From JAFGKK01 sp964521085 (GTDB lineage Bacteria > Chloroflexota > Anaerolineae > Anaerolineales > RBG-16-64-43), in contig CAZFPL010000001.1 of assembly GCA_964521085.1 (NCBI GenBank), positions 117,682 through 181,681 on the forward strand: a DNA stretch of 64,000 nt, read 5' to 3'. The notes beneath the pieces are model-generated. The model saw only the letters and a program-made list of their open reading frames with translations. It was not told where the DNA came from and made no database searches. Positions 6,483-15,142 of this stretch are shown one piece after another. How positions within the stretch are numbered: the stretch's first letter is position 1; the number at the start of each line of letters is the position of its first letter. Position numbers and translations under genes: made by a program.

Positions 6483-9080
6483 TCAGGTGATATTTTCCGG
6501 GTTGGGCATCTCGGGGGGTAAGGTCTGTCCCACTTGCACCGGAAGGAGGACAAAAAAGGTGGTCCCGTGGCCGATCTGGCTTTCCAGCCAGATCCGACCT
6601 CCCATGGCTTCGGTGAGGGTTCGGGCCACGGCCATCCCCACGCCGGTGTCCCCCAGGCCTTCGATCAGGGGCCCTTCCGTCCGGTATAACCGGGTGAACA
6701 CGCGCGGTTGATCCTCGGCGGCGATCCCCGGCCCGCTGTCTTTGACCGTGATGAGCAGCGCAAGTTGTTGGTTCTGCTCCGCCAACGGAGTGTGCGTTGT
6801 AAGCACGACCTCCTTTTCCGGCGGCGTGATCAGCACGGCGTTCTGCACCAGGTGGTTGAGGATTTGCTGCAGGGCGTCCCGGTCGATTTCAACCGGAGGC
6901 ATTTCCTCGTCGACGTCCAGCCGCAGGACGAGGTTCTTTTCGCGGACGGTTTCGCTGGTTCCTGTGATGGCGGTGTCGATGATGCTGGCCACGTCCACCG
7001 GCTGCATCCGCGGAGCGGCGATTTTCTCCGGCAGCAGCAGCAATTGAAGAAGGTCTTCAAACAAGGCTTCGGTCCGGGTGATGCTGGCGCGGATCCGGTC
7101 CAAAAACTTCCGTTGCATGGCACCGAGGATTCCCGCGGATTCAGAAAGCAGCAGGTCCGTGTAGCCCACCATGGAGGAAAACGGCTGGCGGATTTCCGAA
7201 ATCAAACCGGTGACCATTCCGACGTCGGCTCCGAAGGTCAGTTTCTTTCCGGCTTCAGGGGGCGGGGGCGGTTGGAGCAATGCCGATTGCAGATGCGCGT
7301 ATTCGGTGAGGGTTTTGCGCAATTCATTCTGGATCCGTGTGACTTCCTGCTGATATTTCTTCTCGGATTCATCGAGCGCGTTTCTCAATCGGGTGATTTC
7401 CACGCCGGCGAAGGCGTCCCCGGCGGTAGGAATCGCGCCGGTCATGGTTTGGATCTGCTGCAATTCCCCCTGCAAGCGCTGATTTTCAATGCGCATGGTA
7501 TCCGAGGAGGCGGCGGATTCCTTGAACTGCGAGGATTCGCGCTGCGCGGCAAGCAGCTCGGCCCGGGTGGTCTCCAGTTCCTCCTGCAGCCGGGTGATCC
7601 ATCCGTCCTTCTGCTGGATCGACAGCATCCATTGTTTTTCCGCATCGGTTCCGGCTGCGGGAATCGGTACCGTCGCGCCCGGCAGGGCATCCTGATCCTT
7701 CACCAGCGATGCCAATCCCTCGGCGCGTTCGCGTTCTTTGCGCCATTCCTGTTCCGCCTGCTCCAGCCGGGTTTCCAGGTTCATCCGCTCCGTTTGCAGG
7801 CGCTCGCTATCCTCCTGAAGCCGCGCGGTTTCCTGCTGCGATTCGTCCAACCCCTGCTCGATCACATTGTGGCTGTGCATCTGCTGGAGTGCTGAACTGC
7901 AAGCCTGGGCAAACGCCTGGGCGACGGCTTCATCCTCTTCGCGCCATTCCTCGCCGGAATAGGAAGCCAGAAGCAGGATCCCCATGGCGGCTTCGTCGCC
8001 GAGTGGGAGGGGCGCGTAGAGTGCCGGGCCGGCTTGCGGCAGTTGGGCTTTTTCAGCGATTCCCCGGAGAGCCTGTTCTGCTTCCTGTTTGCCCAGGCGC
8101 ATGATTTCCCGGCCGGATACCGCAAAATGAAGCTGCGGGATGCCTTCGGAGGTCAAGGTGAAGCCGGGAAGGTTTTGGGAGTTGACCCGGTCATAACCGG
8201 AGATGAACTCGACGCCGTCCCCTTTCTCGGAGGAGGCGATGAAATACGCGATTTCCACCCGCATTGCGTTGCAGACCCAAGCCGTTATGGCCTGCGGCAA
8301 ATCCTGAGGTTCAATGGTGAGGATCAAATCTGAAAGTGAGGGAATGGATTCCGTGACGGCTTGCCGGATTTGCCGGGCCGGACTACCCGTGCTCACGAAG
8401 GCGCCGCTGGTTGTCGCCGAATATGCCAGGCGCATGGCCGCAAAGGGAAAGGCGAGCAGGTCGCATAAGCGGGCGAGTCCCGGAAGATGGGTGGTCCCGT
8501 CACCGAAGGCAAGTTGCAGCGTCACGCCGGCGAGAAACAGCAACAACGAGAGGAAAGACAACCCCCATCCTCCCGGCCTGCGCAGCAGTACCAGGAGAAG
8601 CCCGACGAAAAGGAAGATCCAGCGGGTGAAATCCCAGATGAAGGAAAACAGGTTGCTGTTGAAAGCTCCTTCCGCCGGGTTGAAGTACAGGTAGGCCGCA
8701 GTTCCGCCGGCGGCGAGGAGGATCAGCAAGATCCAAAGAACCGTCAGAACGTCTCCGGATTTATTCCGCCGGGGGAAGAGGAAAAACCAAACCAGGCCGC
8801 TTATGGAGAGGAGTTCCAACGACCGGTCGATGTTGGCAAAAACCGCCGACAGGGAAGGCATATTCCACATCGGAGCGAGGAGATCGTCGGCCAATCCGAT
8901 CCCTTGCACCAGGATCAATCCGCCGGCCAGCAGGAAACCGCGGGCCCATTCCCCGCGAGGTTTTTTTACCAAAAAGAAAACCGCCGATACCAGCGCGATC
9001 AGCAGGATCCATCCATGAAAGAAGATAATTCCCTGGGTGCTGAGTAAGAATGTTTCGTAATCGTGTAGAGAAAGCGCCAT
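6483..9080 (-). CDS. Large membrane sensor with degenerate histidine-kinase core (His to Ser)
   Basis: The 865-residue protein has about seven N-terminal membrane helices (to about residue 235), a GAF-like region (about 275-420), a long coiled coil (about 430-590), a HisKA-like helical pair and a HATPase_c domain. The ATPase boxes are present (NHLVQNA, KDSGPGIAAED, GVGMAVARTL). The H-box reads LISEIRQPF where kinases have VSHELRTPL, so the phospho-accepting His is Ser 628 (codon at 7197-7199). It may therefore act as an ATP-binding partner or modulator rather than as an autophosphorylating kinase. The start at 9080 (MALSLHDYE) is preceded by a GGGAGAGGGA site; a start at 9158 would overlap the gene upstream by 43 bases. 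Confidence 0.8.
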   Translation of the reverse strand: MALSLHDYETFLLSTQGIIFFHGWILLIALVSAVFFLVKKPRGEWARGFLLAGGLILVQGIGLADDLLAPMWNMPSLSAVFANIDRSLELLSISGLVWFFLFPRRNKSGDVLTVLWILLILLAAGGTAAYLYFNPAEGAFNSNLFSFIWDFTRWIFLFVGLLLVLLRRPGGWGLSFLSLLLFLAGVTLQLAFGDGTTHLPGLARLCDLLAFPFAAMRLAYSATTSGAFVSTGSPARQIRQAVTESIPSLSDLILTIEPQDLPQAITAWVCNAMRVEIAYFIASSEKGDGVEFISGYDRVNSQNLPGFTLTSEGIPQLHFAVSGREIMRLGKQEAEQALRGIAEKAQLPQAGPALYAPLPLGDEAAMGILLLASYSGEEWREEDEAVAQAFAQACSSALQQMHSHNVIEQGLDESQQETARLQEDSERLQTERMNLETRLEQAEQEWRKERERAEGLASLVKDQDALPGATVPIPAAGTDAEKQWMLSIQQKDGWITRLQEELETTRAELLAAQRESSQFKESAASSDTMRIENQRLQGELQQIQTMTGAIPTAGDAFAGVEITRLRNALDESEKKYQQEVTRIQNELRKTLTEYAHLQSALLQPPPPPEAGKKLTFGADVGMVTGLISEIRQPFSSMVGYTDLLLSESAGILGAMQRKFLDRIRASITRTEALFEDLLQLLLLPEKIAAPRMQPVDVASIIDTAITGTSETVREKNLVLRLDVDEEMPPVEIDRDALQQILNHLVQNAVLITPPEKEVVLTTHTPLAEQNQQLALLITVKDSGPGIAAEDQPRVFTRLYRTEGPLIEGLGDTGVGMAVARTLTEAMGGRIWLESQIGHGTTFFVLLPVQVGQTLPPEMPNPENIT

Positions 9081-9115
9081 GGGAAGGATCCCTCTCCCGG
9101 GGATCTCGCGGGCGG

Positions 9116-11602
9116 TTATTCCTTCGGAGTTTCCTCGTGCATCGTCCGGAGAGACCACAAGGTTTCGAAAGCCATACTGCGCACGTAACTCTCGTTGTCA
9201 CTCAAGCCCATGCAAAGATCCTGCAAAAATTCGCGGTCGCCGAGGTGACCGAGGGTTTCCACGGCGGCGGCGCGCTGGCGCGGCTGGCCCTCGCGGATCG
9301 CGCGTCCCAGCATGGCCAGAGCCGGAGCGCCGGGAGCCAACCCGGTTTTCCGTTCGGCGGCAAACGCCACCAGCCACGGCAGATTGGAGGGCGGGGGAAT
9401 CACAGTCAGGGGATTTTCGGTTTCCCCGTGCATCTTCTCGACCGCCTGTGCGGCCGCCGATTTCACCGCCCATTGGCCGTCGTCGACCTGCACTCTTTCG
9501 AGAATCTCGAGCGCCCAGGGTTGTCCGGAGCGTGCCAATCCGAACACTGCTGCGCGGCGGACCAGCAGTTCGGCATCCTGAATTGCTTCGCGCAGAATCC
9601 CGTGACCTTCGATCGGATCGAGCGAGAGTCCTTCGGCGACGGCGCGGCGCAGATCGTCCTCGCCTTGGAGAAGCACCTGGCCGAGCGTGTCGATTGCGGC
9701 GTGGGTGGCGATATGTCCCAGCGCGAGCGCCCCCGCCCAGCGCAGCTCCCTCGATCCGGATTCCAGCTCCTTGGTGAGAAGATCCACGGCGCTCTGATCC
9801 CCCATGGCTCCCAGACCGAGGGCAGCCAGGATTTGCGCTTCCTGATCGGTGTCCTGGGTGGTGAGGATCTGCCGGAACAATTGGGCTACCGAGGCATCGC
9901 GGCTGTTGAGGAAAGCGCACAGCGCCCGGGCCCGGAGTGGAAAAGGCTGGCTCGAGGTGCGCACAGTTTTCATCAACCGCCGGAATACTTCCACCCGCCA
10001 TCCGGCGGTGGGAGGAGCATCACGCAGCCAGGAAGCAACCTTGAGCAGTTTCCATCCGTCTTCCACAATCGGGGGCATTTGCGGCGTGCCGGATGCTTCT
10101 TCCGCCCCTTCCTTCCTTATCGTAGGACTCAGCCGGGCGGAAACGAGCGTGGCCACATCGGTTTGCGCCGCCACCGCCTGCGCCGTAAGATCCGCCAGCG
10201 GGGATTTGGTTTCGGCGAAGAAGGCGGAGAGGTTTCCCTCGGTTGCGGCGGCGCGCGCCGCCAGCCGCGCGGCAATGATCATATGGCCGAAGGTGACCCT
10301 GCCGGCCGGCCTTCGGCGCAGGACGCCGCGGGTGACCATATCGTCGAAGAAATCCTCGACCGGTGGAAGCGATTTCTCCGAATGCGGCCAGGCCAGTGCC
10401 AGGGCTGTCTCCACCTGTTTGCGCGTCGGGGTGGAAAAGTTTTCCACGATCATGCCCCGCGAAACCTGGGCCATGGCTTCCTCGGCGGCCGGCGGCAGAT
10501 GCCGGGAGATGTAGGCTTGTTGATCGGAAGCGGCCGTGGTGCCTTGCAGGTCGCCGCTGAAAGCCGCCCAGATCCGCAGAGTGATATCCAGCGGGGATAG
10601 TCCCAGAGTCTGCCTGGAGATCCATCCGATAAGCAAAGCCGGATCCGGTTTCTCGCTCATTTTCCGGTCCGATACGATGAGTTCCTGCCAGCGGGCTCCC
10701 CATTGTTCCATGAATAGACGGTGGTCGGCCGGGAGCCACGGGGCCGGAGCGGCGACGGCGAAACCCATGGGCCGCCAATACGCCACCTCATCGGGGGGGA
10801 TGGTGATGACCAGCCGGGTTTTTGGAAATTGCGCCATGAAACCGCGAACCCATTCGCGGACTTCATCCTGCGCGGTGAAGGGAAGTTCATCCACGGCATC
10901 AAGCAGGAGGATCGAGCCTTCGCTTCGCAGGCTTCCTTTTATATAGGGGGGAATTTGCGAAGTGGAAAGCGTGGACGCGTACTGCTGCACGGCAGCGACC
11001 AGGGGAGGGATGGTGTCCTTGTTCGAATTCGGCAGCGCCAGGTCGTGCGCATTGGCATAAAATAACGCCCGCGGGATATCGGCCGCTGGGGCATCCGTCT
11101 CCAAAGACCGCTTCAGCCACTCCAGGGTGAGCGCGGCGAGGATGGTCGTCTTGCCGCTGCCCGGCAATCCGACAAGCAGCGTGTTTGTCTTCTGCGAAAG
11201 CAGCTGCTTGGCGGGAATGTTCGCCGCACCGTAGGCCTCCGCAAGCTGGGGCCAGTCGGGGGAGAATGGGAAAAGCGCCGGCGCGTCGTATTCCGGCGGC
11301 TGGTCCGGATCCACGGGCGGGGGGTGCACGAGCAGCCGGGGCGGAAGCAGGATCTCCTCCAGGGCGAATAAATGCGACGCGATGTGCGACGATTGCGCCC
11401 AGACCATCAGATCGTTCCGATACCCCTGGGCGGCGCTGGTGGTGAGGGCTTCCACGGCGGTGCGGTAGGATTCCGCCATGGCTTCCCGCAGGTTGGAGAT
11501 TCGATTGCGAAGGCGATACAGAACGAACGCTAGGATGGCGGCCAGGAAAAAACCGATCCAGAAGGAAAGAGGTTCAAATTGCCAACTGCTGAGAAAGGCC
11601 AT
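9116..11602 (-). CDS. Membrane-anchored STAND NTPase: NACHT domain plus HEAT repeats
   Basis: The 828-residue protein begins with one membrane helix (about 12-30), followed by a short helical linker, a NACHT-type P-loop domain with Walker A GLPGSGKTT (145-153) and Walker B ILLLDAVDE (231-239), a winged-helix/helical region, and a C-terminal run of HEAT repeats (about 560-815) with repeated ALGLGAMGD, ALGHIATHA and AVFGLARSG units. STAND NTPases act as signal-dependent switches that oligomerise on ATP binding; the HEAT part is the likely sensor. The start at 11602 is 2 bases after the upstream stop and 30 bases inside the longest frame. Tight linkage to a two-component system is unusual. Confidence 0.85.
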   Translation of the reverse strand: MAFLSSWQFEPLSFWIGFFLAAILAFVLYRLRNRISNLREAMAESYRTAVEALTTSAAQGYRNDLMVWAQSSHIASHLFALEEILLPPRLLVHPPPVDPDQPPEYDAPALFPFSPDWPQLAEAYGAANIPAKQLLSQKTNTLLVGLPGSGKTTILAALTLEWLKRSLETDAPAADIPRALFYANAHDLALPNSNKDTIPPLVAAVQQYASTLSTSQIPPYIKGSLRSEGSILLLDAVDELPFTAQDEVREWVRGFMAQFPKTRLVITIPPDEVAYWRPMGFAVAAPAPWLPADHRLFMEQWGARWQELIVSDRKMSEKPDPALLIGWISRQTLGLSPLDITLRIWAAFSGDLQGTTAASDQQAYISRHLPPAAEEAMAQVSRGMIVENFSTPTRKQVETALALAWPHSEKSLPPVEDFFDDMVTRGVLRRRPAGRVTFGHMIIAARLAARAAATEGNLSAFFAETKSPLADLTAQAVAAQTDVATLVSARLSPTIRKEGAEEASGTPQMPPIVEDGWKLLKVASWLRDAPPTAGWRVEVFRRLMKTVRTSSQPFPLRARALCAFLNSRDASVAQLFRQILTTQDTDQEAQILAALGLGAMGDQSAVDLLTKELESGSRELRWAGALALGHIATHAAIDTLGQVLLQGEDDLRRAVAEGLSLDPIEGHGILREAIQDAELLVRRAAVFGLARSGQPWALEILERVQVDDGQWAVKSAAAQAVEKMHGETENPLTVIPPPSNLPWLVAFAAERKTGLAPGAPALAMLGRAIREGQPRQRAAAVETLGHLGDREFLQDLCMGLSDNESYVRSMAFETLWSLRTMHEETPKE

Positions 11603-11604
11603 GC

Positions 11605-12306
11605 TTATCCCAGATAAAGAATCCGTCCGCAATTACCGCATTGCACGATTTCCTGTCCGGAACGGGCGGAATCAATACGAGTCGCGGAAGGAGCCACTCC
11701 GCATCCGGCGCACGAACCGCCCTCCAAACGGACCACGGCCAGCCCGCGTTTGCTCTGCCGCACAGCGGAATATTTTTCCAGATCCTCCGCGGATATCTCT
11801 GACAGCGCGGCTTCCCGCTGCACTCCGAGGGTCGCGAGGGCGGATTGTTCGGCCGCCTTCTCCTTGAGGAGGTTCGCTTCCTCCTCACCCCGTCGGTGTT
11901 CCAGCTCCTCGCGTTTATTTTTCACGGTGGATACGGTTTTTTCGCCGTCTTCGAATTGGATCATGGTCTGCAGCTGCCGCTCCTCGAGCACGGAGAGATA
12001 CCGTCGAAGCGATGCAGCCTCTTCCTGGAGATCCTGCAGTTCCTTCGGATTGCTGACGCCGCCGCCGTAGAGGGTTTTATCCGTCTCGGCGATCCGTTGC
12101 TGCTGACGTCGGGTCTCCTCATCCGCCAGGCGGACGATTTTTTCGGCGGATCCGAGGCTGCCGCGCGCGGCATCCTCCTCCGCGCGTGCCCGGTCCAGCT
12201 CCGGATGCTCCCGCAACCTGACTTCAATTTCCGCCAGCCGGGATCGGTGCGAATCGATCTGGCTGTCCAGAGTTTGCAGTCGGAAAAGGTTAGAGACACG
12301 CGTCAC
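11605..12306 (-). CDS. Coiled-coil protein with C4 zinc ribbon (PF02591-type)
   Basis: The 233-residue protein is a long antiparallel coiled coil (about 5-170) ending in a zinc ribbon: CAGC, then 22 residues later CGNC, and the ending GRILYLG. This layout is that of the widespread zf-RING_7/CdsZ-like family, whose molecular role is poorly defined; chlamydial and helicobacter members have been linked to nucleic-acid binding or motility. The start is GTG at 12306, only 8 bases from a TATAAT box, so the transcript appears leaderless. It is the first gene of the minus-strand operon with the NACHT protein and the two-component genes. Confidence 0.8.
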   Translation of the reverse strand: MTRVSNLFRLQTLDSQIDSHRSRLAEIEVRLREHPELDRARAEEDAARGSLGSAEKIVRLADEETRRQQQRIAETDKTLYGGGVSNPKELQDLQEEAASLRRYLSVLEERQLQTMIQFEDGEKTVSTVKNKREELEHRRGEEEANLLKEKAAEQSALATLGVQREAALSEISAEDLEKYSAVRQSKRGLAVVRLEGGSCAGCGVAPSATRIDSARSGQEIVQCGNCGRILYLG

Positions 12307-12314
12307 AAGGTTGA

Positions 12315-12342
12315 ATTATAGGGGAAATGACATGCAAGTCAA
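12315..12342 (-). promoter_or_regulatory. Strong promoter of the five-gene minus-strand operon
   Basis: On the minus strand TTGACT (12342-12337) and TATAAT (12320-12315) are 16 bases apart. The GTG start codon lies 8 bases after the -10 element, so transcription should begin within about 2 bases of it (leaderless mRNA). The spacer is filled by TGACATGCAAGTCA (12328-12341), an imperfect palindrome of the form TGAC-N6-GTCA that could be an operator. Confidence 0.75.
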
Positions 12343-12358
12343 CACGCGCAAAGATGCA

Positions 12359-12387
12359 TTGACCTGACAAAATGCGGGCGGTACAAT
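12359..12387 (+). promoter_or_regulatory. Sigma70-type promoter of the first DUF3048 gene
   Basis: TTGACC (12359-12364) and TACAAT (12382-12387) are 17 bases apart. The start codon at 12419 follows GGAGGT (12408-12413) with 5 bases spacing, giving a leader of about 25 bases. It is back to back with the minus-strand promoter at 12315-12342. Confidence 0.7.
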
Positions 12388-12418
12388 CCCGGCGGTTTGC
12401 AGACCATGGAGGTGCTGG

Positions 12419-13618
12419 ATGAGCAATCCTCGTGAGATTCTTCTGCGAAGAGGAATCCCGCTGATCTTAATAGTGCTTGCGACGGCATGCAATCTGGCGA
12501 CAGGAACCAAGGCTGCGCCGTCATCGACGCCGTTTCTCCCTGAGGGAACGGCCACCCCGACGGATACACCGACGGAGACTCCGGTTGTGCCCACCGCGAC
12601 ACCCACGGAGACCCCGATCCCTCTGGTGTATCCCGTCGGTCCGTCGGGTTTCCCCTCCAATGTAAATCCGCTGACCGGATTGATTGTGAGCGATCCGCAG
12701 CTGTTGGACCGCAGACCGCTGGCGATTAAAGTATCCAACTTCCCGCGCACGGCGCGTCCGCAAGCCGGGCTGTCGCGCGCGGATATCCTCTGGGAGTTCT
12801 ACACCGAATTCGGGAACACGCGCTGGATCGCGATGTATTACGGCCAGGATGCCGAGAAGGTGGGTCCGATCCGCTCCGCCCGGGTCCTGGATACGCGGAT
12901 CATGCCGCTGTACGATGCCATCCTGGTCCATGTGCAGGCCTTTGAGACGGTTTGGATTGAAATCAGCAAGACCGGAGTGGATACCATCAACGAGTTCCCT
13001 GCATCCTGCCCCGCCATCTGCCGGGATCCGGATGAGGAATTTCTCGAGAACAGCGCGTTCGGGAATACCGTCGAACTGACGAAATATGCCCGGCGGATCG
13101 GATTGCTTGCCGCCGGAAGACCCAACCTGGATGGAATGGTTTTCGATCCCGCGGTCCCCGCCGATTCGCAATCCTCGGTCGGGGTGCGAATTTATTTTTC
13201 ATCCTCCGCCACGGCGCAATGGAAATATGATCCCGCCGCCGGGCGCTACCTGCGCTTTTCCGAAACGGCCACCGGCGCGCTCGAACCGCTCACCGACCGG
13301 ACGACCGATAAGCAATTGGCGGTGGATAATCTGGTCATCCTGGTGGTGGATACCTTTGTTTATGCGGGGAAATCCGGGACGGGGGAGCAATTCGACATGG
13401 ATTTATCCAAATCCGGGAAAGGGTTTTTCTTCCGCGATGGGGTCATGATCCAAGGCCGGTGGCAGAGCGGCGGACCGAATGCGCCGCTGCAATTCGTCGA
13501 TTCGAACGGACAGTACTTCCCCTTGCATCCCGGATCGACCTATATCGCCATCCTGGGGGATCGGGCAACCGGCGCACCCGCGGCATCCACGGAATGGTGG
13601 TTCACGAACGGGCTGTAA
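12419..13618 (+). CDS. DUF3048 lipoprotein (YerB-like), copy 1
   Basis: The 399-residue protein has a lipoprotein signal (lipobox ATAC, Cys about 24), a linker rich in TPTETP-type repeats (about 40-65) and a full DUF3048 region: NPLTGL, RPLAIKVSN, RPQAGLSRADI, TRWIAMYYG and EKVGPIRSAR. The family is secreted and of unknown function (Bacillus YerB is a member). A strong promoter and ribosome site precede it. A related gene follows at 13778, so the two form a tandem pair. Confidence 0.85.
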   Translation: MSNPREILLRRGIPLILIVLATACNLATGTKAAPSSTPFLPEGTATPTDTPTETPVVPTATPTETPIPLVYPVGPSGFPSNVNPLTGLIVSDPQLLDRRPLAIKVSNFPRTARPQAGLSRADILWEFYTEFGNTRWIAMYYGQDAEKVGPIRSARVLDTRIMPLYDAILVHVQAFETVWIEISKTGVDTINEFPASCPAICRDPDEEFLENSAFGNTVELTKYARRIGLLAAGRPNLDGMVFDPAVPADSQSSVGVRIYFSSSATAQWKYDPAAGRYLRFSETATGALEPLTDRTTDKQLAVDNLVILVVDTFVYAGKSGTGEQFDMDLSKSGKGFFFRDGVMIQGRWQSGGPNAPLQFVDSNGQYFPLHPGSTYIAILGDRATGAPAASTEWWFTNGL

Positions 13619-13678
13619 TCGGATAACCGGGTCTGGATTTCCCGTTAAGCGCCGATTAAAACCAACCTTGCCTCTCCG

Positions 13679-13706
13679 CCAATGCGGGGCGATCGCCCCG
13701 CATTGG
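13679..13706 (+). terminator. 28-base perfect palindrome between the DUF3048 genes
   Basis: Bases 13679-13692 are exactly complementary to 13693-13706, giving a GC-rich cruciform or hairpin with the core GGGGCGATCGCCCC. It lies 60 bases after the first DUF3048 gene. A loose pyrimidine tract follows (TTATTCCCTTT), so partial termination is plausible; a protein-binding site is the alternative. Confidence 0.5.
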
Positions 13707-13777
13707 TACGTTATTCCCTTTCCCCGGCCGCCAATTCATAGTAAAAAGATGTTGAAGAGAATGGGAAAAGGAATCAG

Positions 13778-15016
13778 GTGAATACCATGCACGGACGCGA
13801 TCTGTTTCGCTTCGAGAACCATCCGGTTTCCCGGCCTGCATTTCCGCATCGAACCGGAAATCGATGGTTGATCCTCGGATTGTTGCTCGCCGCCGCGTGC
13901 GGGGCTCCCCGGGCGGAGGGTTCGCTGGAAAAAACACCTCCCCAAATCGATTCGCCAACGAAGCCGGCCGTGGAAAATGCGCTATCCACTCCATCTCCGC
14001 AGCCGACCGCCACGCTGACTGACACGCCTTCGCAAACCAGCACGCCGGAGATTATTAACCCGCTCACCGGTCTCGCCGTATCGGATATCTCCGTTCTTCA
14101 GCGATGGCCGCTGTCGATTAAAGTCTCGAGTTACCCGCGCACAGCGAGACCGCAAGCCGGCCTATCGTATGCCGACCTGCTGATCGAGTTCTATCAGGAA
14201 GCCGGGATGACCCGCTGGCATGCGATCTACCTGAGCCGCGATGTGGAAAAAGTCGGTCCGATCCGTTCCGGGCGAAAGATCGACGTCCCGTTTATGAGAG
14301 CCTACCAGTCGCTGCTGGTGTTTTGCGCCGAATATTCGGCGACCTGGGATTATATGGAACTCGAGGATGTACGCGATTTGCTTTTATATGTGGGCCCGGT
14401 GGATTGCCCGGCCTTGTGCCGCGACCCCAAGGAACTTCAGATCAATGGAATATACGGGAACACGGTCGAGCTGCGCAAGGCGGCCAAGGTGCTGAAGATC
14501 CCCGATACGGTGCCGGATTTGGCCGGGATGCAATTCAACGAAGAGCCGCCTGCGATGAGCGGTTCGGCCTCCACCGTCCGGGTGCGGTTTGTCTCCGACA
14601 ACGCGATTGCGGAGTGGCGCTACAACCCGCAGGATAAGAAATACTACCGCTGGTCGGAAACCGACAAGGGGAACGGGGATCTGGCTTCCCAATCGGACCG
14701 TCTGACGGGAGAACAGCTTTCGGTTTCCAATTTGATCGTGGTGTATGCCAATTATATCCGGCGGCAGCAGAGAGAAATTTACGAGTTGGAGTTGTTCGGC
14801 GGCGGGAAAGCGCTCTTTTTCCGTGACGGCAAGATGGAGAGCGGATTTTGGAGGCTGCCGAAGATCGACCGCCCGCTTCAATTCTTCGGACAGGATGGTC
14901 CCTTCCAGCTGAGACCCGGCGTCACCTGGATCGCGATCGTCGAAGATACCTCGACCGAGACTCAAGAGGGGGATATGGTGTGGGTGGAGTTCGGCAAGAC
15001 CGGCGTCGGGGAATAG
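13778..15016 (+). CDS. DUF3048 lipoprotein (YerB-like), copy 2
   Basis: The 412-residue paralogue of the preceding gene has lipobox LAAAC (Cys about 41), a Thr/Pro-rich linker and the same DUF3048 blocks: NPLTGLAVSD, WPLSIKVSSYPRTARPQAGLSYADL, DVEKVGPIRSGR and a C-terminal W-x-x-P-x-x-D-R-P-LQF block. GTG at 13778 is used as the start (AAGGAA just upstream); ATG at 13787 is the alternative. Function is unknown. The pair probably arose by tandem duplication, and it sits outside the plasma membrane. Confidence 0.8.
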   Translation: MNTMHGRDLFRFENHPVSRPAFPHRTGNRWLILGLLLAAACGAPRAEGSLEKTPPQIDSPTKPAVENALSTPSPQPTATLTDTPSQTSTPEIINPLTGLAVSDISVLQRWPLSIKVSSYPRTARPQAGLSYADLLIEFYQEAGMTRWHAIYLSRDVEKVGPIRSGRKIDVPFMRAYQSLLVFCAEYSATWDYMELEDVRDLLLYVGPVDCPALCRDPKELQINGIYGNTVELRKAAKVLKIPDTVPDLAGMQFNEEPPAMSGSASTVRVRFVSDNAIAEWRYNPQDKKYYRWSETDKGNGDLASQSDRLTGEQLSVSNLIVVYANYIRRQQREIYELELFGGGKALFFRDGKMESGFWRLPKIDRPLQFFGQDGPFQLRPGVTWIAIVEDTSTETQEGDMVWVEFGKTGVGE

Positions 15017-15019
15017 GAA

Positions 15020-15114
15020 TCCACGAAGGACACGAAAAAAAACCTGAAGGACACGAAGACTTTAATAAAAAATTCTTCGTACACTTCAGGTTTTAATTTC
15101 GTGCTCTTCGTGGA
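15020..15114. repeat. Imperfect long inverted repeat (CACGAAGGACACGAA type)
   Basis: The stretch folds on itself over its whole 95 bases: 15020-15036 pairs with 15098-15114 (two mismatches), and an inner block with CCTGAAGG pairs with CTTCAGG near 15086. The unit CACGAAGGACACGAA recurs inside. It lies between convergent genes, so it may act as a bidirectional terminator; its sequence style is that of dispersed extragenic repeats. Confidence 0.55.
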
Positions 15115-15142
15115 GAATAATGGAAACCGGTCGAGAGCCCCG

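Noticed and set aside
9050..10600. Long plus-strand open frame of 516 codons opposite the NACHT gene
   Set aside because: Composition is that of antisense to a GC-rich gene, and the opposite strand has Walker motifs and HEAT repeats.
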